A stretch of DNA of 64,000 nt from contig NZ_JACCBY010000002.1 in assembly GCF_013409985.1 (NCBI RefSeq), positions 372,001-436,000 on the forward strand. The letters are read 5' to 3'. Positions 27,290-36,128 of this stretch are shown here, one piece after another. The translations under genes were made by a program, and so were the position numbers. The notes beneath the pieces were generated by a model. It saw only the letters and a program-made list of their open reading frames with translations. It did no database searches and was not told the DNA's origin. The stretch comes from Sphingomonas melonis (GTDB lineage Bacteria > Pseudomonadota > Alphaproteobacteria > Sphingomonadales > Sphingomonadaceae). The number at the start of each line of letters is the position of its first letter. Within the stretch, counting starts at the first letter, position 1.

Positions 27290-27837
27290 AGGCGATGCCC
27301 CCTTCCATCATCATGACGATACGCCACCGGCATATCCGCAGCGATTTGATCGGCCCGCGCATGAATAATCCGGTAAGCACGCTGCAACAGCTTCTCGACC
27401 CCGCTGACACTGATCCCCAATTGCTCGGCAATGACGCGTTGCGGCGTGTTTTCAAGGCGATAGAGGCGCAGCGCGGTGGACATCCGCTCAGGCATGTCGG
27501 CGATCGCCGCCTCGATCGCGCGCAGTTCGTCGCGCACCGCCAGCGTCCGTTCGGCATCGGGCAGATCGTCGGCGGTCGGCTGGTCCTCCAGCCAGGCCGC
27601 CTCGCGGGCGCCGCGGCGGGCGGCGGCGATCCGCCGGTCGGTGGCGAGGTTGTTCGCGACACGGTACAGGAAGGCCGCCGGCTGCGCGATCGGCTGATCG
27701 GCGAGCTGGTCGATCCGCAGCCACATGTCCTGCAGCGCATCCTCCGCATCGTCGCGGCTGCCGAGCCGCGCGGTTAACAGCCGCGACAGCATCGGACGCT
27801 GCTCGAGGAAAATGGCGCGAAGTCCGCCGTCGGCCAA
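27286..27837 (-). CDS. ECF RNA polymerase sigma factor (FecI-like)
   Basis: A 183-residue ECF sigma: region 2 (about residues 8-80, with DAEDALQDMWLRI and AFLYRVANNLATDRRI) and region 4 (about 115-165, with TPQRVIAEQLGISVSGVEKLLQRAYRII). It pairs with the FecR and TonB receptor genes that follow with overlaps, a classic FecIRA module. It starts 18 bp after the deacetylase gene on the same strand, so it may be transcribed from that upstream group as well as from its own promoter. Confidence 0.92.
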   Translation of the reverse strand: MADGGLRAIFLEQRPMLSRLLTARLGSRDDAEDALQDMWLRIDQLADQPIAQPAAFLYRVANNLATDRRIAAARRGAREAAWLEDQPTADDLPDAERTLAVRDELRAIEAAIADMPERMSTALRLYRLENTPQRVIAEQLGISVSGVEKLLQRAYRIIHARADQIAADMPVAYRHDDGRGHRL

Positions 27838-27855
27838 TCTGCGTCCGCGCTCCCG

Positions 27856-28677
27856 TCAGGCTGGAAACGCCAGCCCTTCCGCCGCCGCCATGTCGGCTAT
27901 CGAGCATTTCCGCAAGAGTTCCGCTTCGCGCGGCCGCGCCTCGGCGATCGCGTCGCCGGCCCGTTTGCCCGCGCCCGGATGGCACATGACGAGATGCATG
28001 CCCGCCGCCCGGCGCAGGAAGCGCGGGAACACGCGCTTATAGTCTGTCGCGAAATCATAATGACCCGCGAAGCTGTCGTTGCAACGCAGGCGATAGCGCG
28101 CCGCCGCCCGGCGCAGCCCGCGCGAATGATAGGCGCTGCCGATCGCCTTGCCGACGAACGGCCGCGCCAGCATTGCGTCGACGCGGTCGGTACAGTCGCG
28201 CACCCAGGCATCGGGCGCGCGGCGCGCCGTCTCGAACAGCACGATATCGCGGATGCCGGGCAAGGCGTGTGAATGCTGGTGGCCATCGACGAAATCGGGC
28301 GCGCGGCCCATCGCTGCGGCGAAGGCGTCGAACTGTGCCGCCACCTCGGCGGCGATCTCCTCCAGCGGCAACTGCCGGCGTGCGGCGCTGCGGGTGAGCG
28401 GATCGATCTCGGGCAGCCGCTGGTCGGGGGCGAACAGCGGCATGTCGGTGATCGGCCGTTCCTGCGTCAGCGTCAGGTGCAGGCCGATCGAGACATGCGC
28501 GGGCAGATCGCGCAGCAACGCCGCATCCTCCGCCCAGCCGGGCATCAGCGTCATGCAGCTGGTGGCGTTGAGCTTGCCGGTGGCGGCCAGCTCGGCGATC
28601 GTCTCGCTGACCGCCCGCGAATAGGCGAAATCGTCGGCACACAGGACGAGGTTACGCAAGCGCCGCACCCCCGACAT
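27856..28677 (-). CDS. ChbG/HpnK/YdjC family deacetylase
   Basis: A 273-residue protein of the YdjC/ChbG/HpnK carbohydrate-deacetylase superfamily. Metal-site motifs are visible: CADDFAYS (Asp-Asp), HLTLTQERP, and DGHQHSHALPGI (His-x-x-His); the late part has HPGAG. It should remove an acetyl group from an N-acetylated sugar, possibly lipid-linked. Related proteins are HpnK (bacteriohopanetetrol glucosamine) and Francisella NaxD (undecaprenyl-phosphate GalNAc). Its start overlaps the end of the GT2 gene by 26 bp, so the two proteins likely act in sequence. Confidence 0.85.
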   Translation of the reverse strand: MSGVRRLRNLVLCADDFAYSRAVSETIAELAATGKLNATSCMTLMPGWAEDAALLRDLPAHVSIGLHLTLTQERPITDMPLFAPDQRLPEIDPLTRSAARRQLPLEEIAAEVAAQFDAFAAAMGRAPDFVDGHQHSHALPGIRDIVLFETARRAPDAWVRDCTDRVDAMLARPFVGKAIGSAYHSRGLRRAAARYRLRCNDSFAGHYDFATDYKRVFPRFLRRAAGMHLVMCHPGAGKRAGDAIAEARPREAELLRKCSIADMAAAEGLAFPA

Positions 28678-29530
28678 CCTGATAGGCGCGCTCGCGCATC
28701 TGGACGCTGAGCAGCTTGCGACGCTGCAACCGGCGAGCGAGGAAGCGATAGAAGAACCAGCTGCCCGCCCAGGGTGCAGTGGCCGAATAGACCAGCCGTT
28801 CGAACAGCGTCCAGCGGATCGACTCGCGGTCGCGCTCGCGCGGCGAGGGCATGCACCACAGATCCTGCGAATAGAGCATCCGCCCCTGCGTCATCGTGCG
28901 GTGGATGACTTCGTGATCCTCGAGGATGTAGTTCCAGATCGTCGCATCGAAGCCGCCGACCGCGCGCAGCGCCTCGACGTCGAAACACTGGCCGGCGCCG
29001 CCGGCATGGCATTGCCGGGGCAGCAGCCGCGCCGCCGAGAGGATCTTGCGCGCCTCGGCATCCAGCGCCGCCTGATCGGCGCCGGGCGCGACGAAATAGG
29101 CGCCGGCGACGACGCAGCGGTCGCGCCGCAGCAGCCGCTCGGCCTCGGCGAGATAATGCGGCGGGTAGAGCGTATCGGCGTCGCAGGTGGCGACATAGCG
29201 GGTGCGCACCCAGCCGAGGCCGGTGCGCAGCGCCGCGACCTTGCCCGGCGTCGTCTCGGTGATGACCAGCGCGTCGAGCCCGTGCGCGCGCACCGCGGCG
29301 CGCGCGACATCGGCGCTGCCGTCGGTCGAGCCGTTGTCGACGAGGATCATGATCGCCGGCTCGCTCTGCGCGGCCAGGCTGGCGATCGTCGCGGCGAGAT
29401 AGTCGCGCTCGTTGAAGAAGGGGATCAGCACCGTCCAGCGCGGCGTCGGCCGCCGATCGAGCCGCCGCGCCGCGATCGAGGACCCCGCCGCGGTACGTGA
29501 CATCGATTCGTCGTCGTTGATCAGAAACAT
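28652..29530 (-). CDS. Glycosyltransferase family 2
   Basis: A 292-residue GT-A enzyme: WTVLIPFFNERDYLAATIASL, VDNGSTDGS (NDP-sugar binding), CDADTLYPPHY (the DxD metal site) and NYILEDHEVIHRT (the ED acceptor-side motif). It lacks the C-terminal double membrane helices of DPM-synthase-like enzymes but has a hydrophobic SWFFYRF segment near the end. The first ATG at 29530 is used; an ATG ten residues in is possible. It overlaps the deacetylase gene and is divergent from the GT39 gene, so it may add the sugar that the deacetylase trims. Confidence 0.85.
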   Translation of the reverse strand: MFLINDDESMSRTAAGSSIAARRLDRRPTPRWTVLIPFFNERDYLAATIASLAAQSEPAIMILVDNGSTDGSADVARAAVRAHGLDALVITETTPGKVAALRTGLGWVRTRYVATCDADTLYPPHYLAEAERLLRRDRCVVAGAYFVAPGADQAALDAEARKILSAARLLPRQCHAGGAGQCFDVEALRAVGGFDATIWNYILEDHEVIHRTMTQGRMLYSQDLWCMPSPRERDRESIRWTLFERLVYSATAPWAGSWFFYRFLARRLQRRKLLSVQMRERAYQDVGGAALA

Positions 29531-29579
29531 GATGCCCCCGGCAGACAGATCGGGACGGACGCGGCGGGCTGCGGCGCAT

Positions 29580-29615
29580 GCCGACGTGGCCTGCCCCCCG
29601 GAAGGCCACGTCGGC
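29580..29615. promoter_or_regulatory. Perfect 13-bp hairpin in divergent intergenic region
   Basis: GCCGACGTGGCCT (29580-29592) and AGGCCACGTCGGC (29603-29615) are exact inverse complements around a 10-base loop. They lie in the 205-bp gap between the divergent GT2 and GT39 genes. Without a T-tract and placed upstream of both genes, it looks more like an operator or leader structure than a terminator. Confidence 0.5.
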
Positions 29616-29735
29616 TCCGCGCGTCAGTCGCTGCGATGCCCCGAATGACAGACGACGCCGATCCGCCGCTCCCACACCGCGGCCGCGAAAAAAATGCTGC
29701 ATGACGGTGCGGATCGACGCACCTAAGGGGGCGGC

Positions 29736-31229
29736 ATGATCAGGATGGCGCCTTTCCGGCCGGCGAGCCTCGCCGCCCACGCCCGTTCCCGCCCCTTCGC
29801 GACCGTCATGCTCCTGCTCGGCTGGGCGCTGCTGCTGCGCTGCCGCGACTTCGGCAATCCGATCATCCATGTCGACGAACAATATTATCTGCTCGTCGGC
29901 GACCGCCTGCTCCACGGCGCCCTGCCCTATGTCGATCTGTGGGACCGCAAGCCGCCGGGGCTGTTCCTGATCTTCGCGGCGATCCGGCTGCTGCCGGGCG
30001 ACGGCATCCTCGCCTATCAGCTCGTCGCGACGCTGTTCGCCGCGGCGACCGCCTGGCTGGTGACGCGCGGCAGCCGGCTGCTCGGCGCGACGGCGACGGG
30101 CGGCCTGGTGGCGGGCCTCGCCTATATCCTCTGGCTGTCGCTGCTCAGCGGCCGCGGCGGCCAGTCGCCGGTCTTCTACAATCTGTTCGTCGCCGCCGCC
30201 GCGGTGCTGACGCTCCGCCTCCCCCACCTCGCCGCAACGCGGGCGACCGGCGCGATCGTCGTCAACGGCTGCGCGGCGTGCCTCCTCGCCGGGCTGGCGA
30301 TCCAGACGAAATATACGCCGGTGGTGGAGGGCGCCTTCTTCGGGCTCGTCCACCTCTGGTACCTGCGTCGCGCTGGTGCGTCGCTCGCCTGCATCGCCGC
30401 GGCCGGGCTGGCCTGGGCCATGCTCGGCCTGCTGCCGACCGCGATCGTCATCGTCTTCTACCGCGCGCAGGGGCCGGCAGTGTTCGACGCCTTCTGGTTC
30501 GCCAACTTCGCCTCGGTGTCGTTGCGCAAGGGCTACCCCGCCGCCAAGATCGCCGCCCGGCTCGCCGGCACCACAGCGCAGCTCCTGCCGTTCCTGATCT
30601 TCACGGCGCTCGCGTGGCGAAGGCGGCCGCACCCGCCCGAGTTACGCATCGCGTTCGGCTGGCTCGCCGCCGCGCTGATCGCCTTCGCGATGATTGGCGC
30701 CTTCTTCGATCATTATGCGCTGCCGCTGATGGTGCCGCTGGCGATCGTCGCCGGGCCGGTGATCGGCCGCCATCGCGCCGCCGCGGTGGCGCTGCTCGGC
30801 TATGGCCTGCTCCTGTTCGTCGGGCGCGTCGCGCTGGTGCCGACCGAGGCGGCGTCGGCGCGCGCCGTCGCGCGGGTGATGGCGGCGAACGACCGCGGCA
30901 GCTGCCCCTATGTCTTCGCGGGCGACTCCATCCTCTACCATCTCGCCCGCGCCTGTATCCCGACCGCCTACGCCTTCCCGTCGACCCTCGCCTATGAAGC
31001 CGAACAGGGCGCGACCGGGATCGACGAGGCGGCGGAGGTCCGCCGGATCCTCGCCGGACGGCCGCCGGTGATCGTGACGATGGACGAGCCAATGGCGCCC
31101 TGGAACCGCGACAGCCAGGCGCTGATGCGCCGCGCGCTCGCCACCCGCTATCGCCGCGTGCTGGTGGTGCCGCGCGAGGAGGCGCACCTGCTCGTCTATC
31201 TGCGCAACGACCTGCCGTTGCGCCGCTGA
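29736..31229 (+). CDS. GT39/ArnT-like membrane glycosyltransferase
   Basis: A 497-residue GT-C protein with about 10-11 membrane helices and a soluble C-terminus. The first periplasmic loop holds HVDEQYYLLVGDRLL, whose Asp-Glu is the expected catalytic acidic pair, and LWDRKPPGLFLIFA, a family hallmark. It would transfer a sugar from a polyprenyl-phosphate donor to a periplasmic acceptor. The divergent GT2 and deacetylase genes suggest that it may use the product of those enzymes, in the way ArnT or FlmK does; this is inferred. Sphingomonads carry glycosphingolipids in place of LPS, so the acceptor could be a sphingolipid, a hopanoid or a polysaccharide. Confidence 0.85.
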   Translation: MIRMAPFRPASLAAHARSRPFATVMLLLGWALLLRCRDFGNPIIHVDEQYYLLVGDRLLHGALPYVDLWDRKPPGLFLIFAAIRLLPGDGILAYQLVATLFAAATAWLVTRGSRLLGATATGGLVAGLAYILWLSLLSGRGGQSPVFYNLFVAAAAVLTLRLPHLAATRATGAIVVNGCAACLLAGLAIQTKYTPVVEGAFFGLVHLWYLRRAGASLACIAAAGLAWAMLGLLPTAIVIVFYRAQGPAVFDAFWFANFASVSLRKGYPAAKIAARLAGTTAQLLPFLIFTALAWRRRPHPPELRIAFGWLAAALIAFAMIGAFFDHYALPLMVPLAIVAGPVIGRHRAAAVALLGYGLLLFVGRVALVPTEAASARAVARVMAANDRGSCPYVFAGDSILYHLARACIPTAYAFPSTLAYEAEQGATGIDEAAEVRRILAGRPPVIVTMDEPMAPWNRDSQALMRRALATRYRRVLVVPREEAHLLVYLRNDLPLRR

Positions 31230-31276
31230 GCCGACGCCCCTTGGCGCGGACGCCTCCGCCGGGCTAGAGCGCCCTC

Positions 31277-32704
31277 ATGACGCCGCTGACGCTCTATAAC
31301 AGCCTGACCCGCATGGCGGAGCTGTTCCAGCCCGCCGACCCCGCCAACGTCCGCATCTATTCGTGCGGGCCGACCGTCTATCATTACGCCCATATCGGCA
31401 ATCTGCGCGCCTATCTGTTCACCGATACGCTGGGCCGGGTGCTGACGTGGAAGGGCTATGGCCTGACCCATATCATCAACATCACCGATGTCGGCCATCT
31501 GACCAGCGACGCCGACGCCGGCGACGACAAGATGGAGGCGGCGGCGCGCGCCAGCGGCCGCGACATCTGGGCGGTCGCCGTGCATTATACGCAGGCGTTC
31601 AAGGCGAACCTCAAGGACCTCAACGTCCGCGATCCCGCCCGCTTTCCGCTCGCCACCGACCATGTCGACGGCATGATCGCGTTCGGCGAGGCGATCGCCG
31701 CGAAACATTGCTACCGGCTGCCCGACGGCCTCTATTTCGACACCTCGACGGTGCCCGATTACGGCCGCCTCGCCGGCACGCGCGAGGACGGGCCGGCGGA
31801 GGGCCGGATCGAGACGGTCGAGGGCAAGCGCCACGCCGCCGACTTCGCGATCTGGCGGACCAGCGCGCCGGGCGAGAACCGCCAGATGGAATGGGACAGC
31901 CCCTGGGGCCGCGGCGCACCGGGCTGGCATCTCGAATGCTCGGTGATGAGCCGCCAGTATCTCGGGCCGCATTTCGACATCCACACCGGCGGCATCGACC
32001 ATCGCGAGATCCATCATCCCAACGAGATCGCGCAGAACCAGGCGATCAGCGGCAGCGCGGACACCGGCGCGACTTTGTGGATGCACAACAACTTTCTGGT
32101 CGATCGCACCGGCAAGATGTCGAAATCCTCGGGCGCGTTCCTGACCCTCCCGACGCTCGTCGAGCGCGGCTTCCACCCCCTCGCCTATCGCCTGATGTGC
32201 CTGCAGGCGCATTATCGCAGCGAGCTGGAATTCTCGTGGGAGAACCTCGCCGCGGCGCAGACCCGGCTGAAGCGCTATGTGCAGACGGTCGCGGCGCTGC
32301 GCGCGCGCGGCGAAGGCAAGGGCGCCGCGTCCGCCGCCCCCTATCTCGAACGGCTGGATGCGGCGCTGTCCGACGATCTCAATACGCCGAAGGCGCTGCC
32401 GGTGCTCGACGAGCTGCTCGCCGACAAGACGATCAGCCCGCAGGATCGGCTCGCCGCGCTCGCCGATTTCGACGCGGTGCTCGGGCTGGGGCTGACGACG
32501 TTGTCGCGCGAGGATCTGCGCGTCCGCCCGGCGAGCGCCGGCATCGACGCGGCGACCATCGCCGCGCGGCTCGCCGAACGGCGCGACGCCCGCGCGGCCA
32601 AGGACTTCCCGCGCTCCGACGCGATCCGCGACGAGCTCGCGGCGCTCGGCGTCGAGGTGATGGACGGCGATCCGCTCGGCTGGGACTGGAAGGTCACGCC
32701 GTAA
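31277..32704 (+). CDS. cysS: Cysteinyl-tRNA synthetase
   Basis: A 475-residue class I synthetase of normal length. The [13 protein letters not shown] segment near residue 30 joins the zinc-site Cys and the HIGH-type ATP motif (HIGN). LECSVMS and HHPNE supply further zinc ligands, and KMSKSSG at about residue 280 is the KMSKS loop. The C-terminal helical DALR-like domain follows. It charges tRNA-Cys in the cytoplasm. It stands alone, converging with the M48 protease gene across a strong hairpin. Confidence 0.97.
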   Translation: MTPLTLYNSLTRMAELFQPADPANVRIYSCGPTVYHYAHIGNLRAYLFTDTLGRVLTWKGYGLTHIINITDVGHLTSDADAGDDKMEAAARASGRDIWAVAVHYTQAFKANLKDLNVRDPARFPLATDHVDGMIAFGEAIAAKHCYRLPDGLYFDTSTVPDYGRLAGTREDGPAEGRIETVEGKRHAADFAIWRTSAPGENRQMEWDSPWGRGAPGWHLECSVMSRQYLGPHFDIHTGGIDHREIHHPNEIAQNQAISGSADTGATLWMHNNFLVDRTGKMSKSSGAFLTLPTLVERGFHPLAYRLMCLQAHYRSELEFSWENLAAAQTRLKRYVQTVAALRARGEGKGAASAAPYLERLDAALSDDLNTPKALPVLDELLADKTISPQDRLAALADFDAVLGLGLTTLSREDLRVRPASAGIDAATIAARLAERRDARAAKDFPRSDAIRDELAALGVEVMDGDPLGWDWKVTP

Positions 32705-32711
32705 CGCGCGG

Positions 32712-32738
32712 CCGGCGCGGCGCGCCGAGCCGCGCCGG
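32712..32738. terminator. Shared hairpin between cysS and the M48 protease gene
   Basis: CCGGCGCGGC (32712-32721) and GCCGCGCCGG (32729-32738) are a perfect 10-bp stem with a 7-base loop, between the convergent cysS and protease genes and touching the protease stop codon. It probably works in both directions; no long T-tract is present. Confidence 0.6.
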
Positions 32739-33728
32739 TTATTGCAGCGGCTGATCCACCGTCGCGACGATCGGCGGCACATACGGCCTGGGCGCGTTCG
32801 CCGGGATGCGGGCGATCTCCGCTTCCAACGCCTTGGCGCGCGCCGCCGACGACGGATGCGTCCGGCTGCGGAACAGGCCGCCGTCGACGTCGCCGCCATG
32901 TTCGCGCCAGAAGCGCACCGCGATCTGCGGATCGTACCCCGCGTTGCGCAGCAGATACATGCCGAGCTGATCCGCCTGATCCTCGGTCAGCCGGAACAAC
33001 CGGCCGTTGCGCCCCACCTCGGACAGCAGGCCACGCTTCACCCCCGCCGCGTCGAGCCGCCTGGCGTGGTGCAGGATATTGTGCGCCAGCTCGTGCGCCA
33101 CGACCACCGCGACCTCGTCGTCGCTGTAGCGTTCGAAGAAGCGCACGCCGATCTGCACGATGCGACCGTCCGCCGAGGCGTCCATCCCCGGCCCGAGCAG
33201 GACCTCGAAGGCGCTGCGACAACCCGGCGACGCGGCGATGCTGACGCTGCGCGCGCGGCCGTCGCGCATCAGGTCGACGCGCAGCGGCCGGTCGGCCGGC
33301 AGGCTCGCGATCGTCGCGGCGGCGGCATCGCGCGTGGCGCTGCTCGCGCTCTTGCCCGGCGCGGCGGCGTCGAGCCGCTTGCCATCGACCGCGACGATCG
33401 AATCGCCGGCCTGTACCGCGGCGGCGGCGGCGGGCGAGCCGGGCACCACCGCCTCGACCGCCACCGGCGTTTCGAATCCGAAGCTCTTGCGCGCCTGGTC
33501 GCGCAGCGGCGCGTCATATTGGTCGATCGCATGGATCGCCCAGCCCGGCGTCGGCGCCAGCTCGCGACACAGGGCCGCATTCGCCGTGGTCAGCCGATAG
33601 GCGATGCCGGCCATGCGCCCGTCGACGGCGCGCAGCGCCGCAAAGGTCGCCGCGCTGTCCTGCGCAGTCGCCGCAGACGGAACCAGCCCGAGCAACACGG
33701 GCGCGACGCACAGCAAAGCCTTGATCAT
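32739..33728 (-). CDS. Secreted M48 family metalloprotease with PDZ domain
   Basis: 329 residues with a signal peptide ([15 protein letters not shown] to ATAQ). A PDZ-like region (about residues 95-165) holds [26 protein letters not shown]. The M48 catalytic domain follows, with HELAH (HExxH, about residue 210) and the downstream Glu in [14 protein letters not shown]. It is a zinc protease, probably periplasmic, of the BepA/LoiP-like kind that removes misfolded envelope proteins; a PDZ preceding the M48 domain fits substrate selection. No operon partner is present. Confidence 0.88.
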   Translation of the reverse strand: MIKALLCVAPVLLGLVPSAATAQDSAATFAALRAVDGRMAGIAYRLTTANAALCRELAPTPGWAIHAIDQYDAPLRDQARKSFGFETPVAVEAVVPGSPAAAAAVQAGDSIVAVDGKRLDAAAPGKSASSATRDAAAATIASLPADRPLRVDLMRDGRARSVSIAASPGCRSAFEVLLGPGMDASADGRIVQIGVRFFERYSDDEVAVVVAHELAHNILHHARRLDAAGVKRGLLSEVGRNGRLFRLTEDQADQLGMYLLRNAGYDPQIAVRFWREHGGDVDGGLFRSRTHPSSAARAKALEAEIARIPANAPRPYVPPIVATVDQPLQ

Positions 33729-33920
33729 CCGCGCGTCCTAGAACAGCGTGCCCCCGGGCGAAACCTTTCCTGCAGCGGATTGCCGCAGCGTCATCCGCTC
33801 TCCGCCGCAACGCCCTGCCCCGGCCGCAAAACCACCACCGCCGGAACGCCAAAGCGTTCCTTCGTTGCGTCAGGGCCGTTTTGGGCGCATGTCGCGACGC
33901 GTTTAGACCCGAAGGACGAC

Positions 33921-35300
33921 ATGATCATGGCCGCGAACTGGGCCCCCGACAGCTGGACCAAGGCAGAGGCCCGCCAGCTTCCCGACTATCCCGATGCCGC
34001 GGCGCTGACCCGCGCGACCGACACGCTGGCGACCTATCCGCCGCTGGTCTTCGCCGGCGAGGCGCGGGCGCTGACCCAGCAACTCGCCGAGGTTGCGGCG
34101 GGCCGCGGCTTCCTGCTCCAGGGCGGCGATTGCGCCGAAAGCTTTGCCGAGCACAGCGCGAACAACATCCGCGACACCTTCCGCGTCATCCTGCAGATGG
34201 CGGTGGTGCTGACCTGGGCGTCGAAGCTGCCGGTGGTCAAGCTCGGCCGGATGGCGGGCCAGTTCTCCAAGCCCCGCTCGGCGCCGACCGAGGTGATCGA
34301 TGGCGTCGAGCTGCCCAGCTACCGCGGCGACAATGTCAACGACATCGCCTTCACCGCCGAATCGCGCCGGCCCGATCCGCAGCGGCTGATCCAGGGCTAT
34401 GCGCAGTCGGCAGCGACGCTGAACCTGCTGCGCGCCTTCGCGCAGGGTGGCTATGCGACGCTCGAACAGGTGCGCACCTGGATGCTCGACTTCATGGGCC
34501 GCAGCCCGTGGGCGCAGCGCTATACCGAGACGGCGGACCGGATCGGCGAGGCGCTCGACTTCATGGCGGCGTGCGGGCTCAACCCGGAGACGGTGCCGCA
34601 GCTCAAGGGCACCGATTTCTATACCAGCCACGAAGCGCTGATGCTGCCCTACGAACAGGCGCTGACCCGGCGCGATTCGCTGACCGGCGACTGGTACGAC
34701 ACCAGCGCGCACTTCCTGTGGATCGGCGACCGCACCCGGTTCGAGGGGTCGGCGCATGTCGAGTTCCTGCGTGGCATCGGCAATCCGATCGGCGTGAAGT
34801 GCGGGCCGAGCCTCGAGCCCGACGCGCTGCTGCGTATGCTCGACACGCTCAATCCGGGCCGCGTACCCGGACGGATGACGCTGATCACCCGCTATGGCTA
34901 TGACAAGATCGAGGCGTCGCTGCCCAAGCTCGTCCGCGCCGTGACGCGCGAGGGCCATCCGGTGGTATGGAGCTGCGACCCGATGCACGGCAACACCGTC
35001 AAGGCGGTGACCGGCTACAAGACGCGCCCGTTCGACCGGATCCTCGCCGAGGTGCGCGGCTTCTTCGCCGTCCACCGCGCCGAGGGCACGCATGCCGGCG
35101 GCATCCATGCCGAGATGACCGGCCAGAACGTCACCGAATGCACTGGCGGCGCGATCGACGTGACCGAACAGAGCTTGGCGGACCGCTACCACACGCATTG
35201 CGACCCGCGCCTCAACGCCGGGCAGAGCCTGGAACTCGCCTTCCTGCTCGCCGAAATGCTCAACGAGGAAATGGCGGAGCGCCGCAAGGCCGCCGCCTGA
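33921..35300 (+). CDS. Class II 3-deoxy-7-phosphoheptulonate (DAHP) synthase
   Basis: A 459-residue plant/Mycobacterium-type DAHP synthase. Its start is set by GAAGGACGAC before the ATG at 33921. Typical segments are [76 protein letters not shown] and [18 protein letters not shown]. It condenses phosphoenolpyruvate and erythrose 4-phosphate, the first step of the shikimate pathway, using a divalent metal bound by Cys/His/Glu/Asp in these motifs. The long frame reaching upstream of 33921 is an artefact of high GC. Confidence 0.96.
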   Translation: MIMAANWAPDSWTKAEARQLPDYPDAAALTRATDTLATYPPLVFAGEARALTQQLAEVAAGRGFLLQGGDCAESFAEHSANNIRDTFRVILQMAVVLTWASKLPVVKLGRMAGQFSKPRSAPTEVIDGVELPSYRGDNVNDIAFTAESRRPDPQRLIQGYAQSAATLNLLRAFAQGGYATLEQVRTWMLDFMGRSPWAQRYTETADRIGEALDFMAACGLNPETVPQLKGTDFYTSHEALMLPYEQALTRRDSLTGDWYDTSAHFLWIGDRTRFEGSAHVEFLRGIGNPIGVKCGPSLEPDALLRMLDTLNPGRVPGRMTLITRYGYDKIEASLPKLVRAVTREGHPVVWSCDPMHGNTVKAVTGYKTRPFDRILAEVRGFFAVHRAEGTHAGGIHAEMTGQNVTECTGGAIDVTEQSLADRYHTHCDPRLNAGQSLELAFLLAEMLNEEMAERRKAAA

Positions 35301-35310
35301 ACGACCGGAT

Positions 35311-35346
35311 CCGGGGGCGTCAGCAATTGCCGCTTGACGCCCCCGG
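35311..35346 (+). terminator. Strong hairpin after DAHP synthase
   Basis: CCGGGGGCGTCA (35311-35322) and TGACGCCCCCGG (35335-35346) form a perfect 12-bp stem with a 12-base loop, ten bases after the stop codon and before tRNA-Glu. It lacks a clear T-tract. Confidence 0.65.
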
Positions 35347-35380
35347 CCGCGCGGCTTAGAGGCGCTCCCTCACCGCACAC

Positions 35381-35455
35381 GGCCCCTTCGTCTAGCGGTT
35401 AGGACGTCGCCCTCTCACGGCGAAAGCACGAGTTCGATTCTCGTAGGGGTCACCA
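35381..35455 (+). tRNA. tRNA-Glu (anticodon CTC)
   Basis: A 75-base cloverleaf including an encoded CCA. The acceptor stem GGCCCCT pairs with AGGGGTC (one G-U). The anticodon stem TCGCC/GGCGA encloses the loop CTCTCAC, giving the anticodon CTC for Glu (GAG codons). The T-loop is GTTCGATTC. The 3' end serves as one border of the insertion that follows. Confidence 0.96.
35439..35455. repeat. Left attachment-type repeat (tRNA-Glu 3' end)
   Basis: The last 17 bases of tRNA-Glu, including CCA, are repeated at 37402-37418 with one difference. A phage-type integrase using this site would leave the tRNA intact, as is seen. Confidence 0.7.
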
Positions 35456-35812
35456 AGCGATAACAGCCACTTAGCAACTTAAATCCGCCCCTGCCCAAGC
35501 TACTTGGGTAAGGAATGGGGAATAGACGCGCTGAAACGGCTTGAACCAAGCGGGAACAGCTAGAGACGAGGACCGGAACACGCGGGCTAACGGTTGACTC
35601 TCCCTCGGTTGTTGCAACAGCTTGCTCTCGTGCCAGGGCCGTTCCATCCACTTGTCGAACAATGGAAGCGCCTGAGCGGCCCAGTCGGCTGGTAGATACC
35701 CGATAGAGTTGATGGAGAGACAGGGTTCCTGGCGCCGCTCGACATTGATGGGATCACCGTCGTCGACTTCGCCCTGCGTGGCATCGCCTATGAGCATCGG
35801 GTCGATGCCGCG
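35456..35812. other. Island left part, no recognised gene
   Basis: This stretch after the tRNA has no convincing gene. A frame on the minus strand covering 35471-36145 runs opposite the better-supported plus-strand gene and resembles nothing known. The plus-strand frame of the DUF gene at 35813 is open from 35696, after a TAG at 35693, and reads like its natural N-terminus (for example APLDIDGITVVDFALRG), but it contains no ATG, GTG or TTG before 35813. Decayed sequence or an unusual start is possible. Confidence 0.4.
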
Positions 35813-36127
35813 GTGACGTTCCAGCTTGAGATAGGCACGCCAGGCGTTCGGACCCGCACCCCGCTCATTCGGCTCGATTGGCGTCCGATCTCGCTGCAGC
35901 ACAGGAACCCCGACCGAACGATGCTCATTGGGGACCATGTGCACCCCTTCGAACTGAATTGGCTGGAGGTCGAGCAACGGATGCGCCGACACAATCTCCC
36001 TTGGGCCGCACCCCTTCCGCATGCCGTTGAGAGCTATGGCGCGTTGCTTGACGCAGCTAAGACGGTGTTTAGAATCTCCAACATAGAGATCATTCCCCCG
36101 CCGGAATGGTCGCCGAAGCTGATCTGA
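35813..36127 (+). CDS. Small conserved-looking protein of unknown function (island module gene 1)
   Basis: 104 residues from the GTG at 35813, with an open, protein-like frame reaching back to 35696. The sequence has a beta-rich start (TFQLEIGTP), then TPLIRLDWRPIS, a HVHPFELNW segment and FRISNIEIIPPPEW at the end. It resembles short proteins I associate loosely with DUF6978. The next gene starts one base after its stop, so the two form an operon. The true start may be upstream: a CTG at 35729 follows GGAGAGACAGGG at plausible spacing. Function is unknown. Confidence 0.55.
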   Translation: MTFQLEIGTPGVRTRTPLIRLDWRPISLQHRNPDRTMLIGDHVHPFELNWLEVEQRMRRHNLPWAAPLPHAVESYGALLDAAKTVFRISNIEIIPPPEWSPKLI

Positions 36128-36128
36128 T

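Noticed and set aside
32742..33920. Extension of the DAHP synthase frame upstream of 33921
   Set aside because: It runs through the whole opposite-strand M48 protease gene; the ribosome site and family length fix the start at 33921.
35712..35813. Programmed -1 frameshift from the ATG at 35712 into island gene 1
   Set aside because: No slippery heptamer is present near the junction; a mutation or a non-ATG start explains the reading better.
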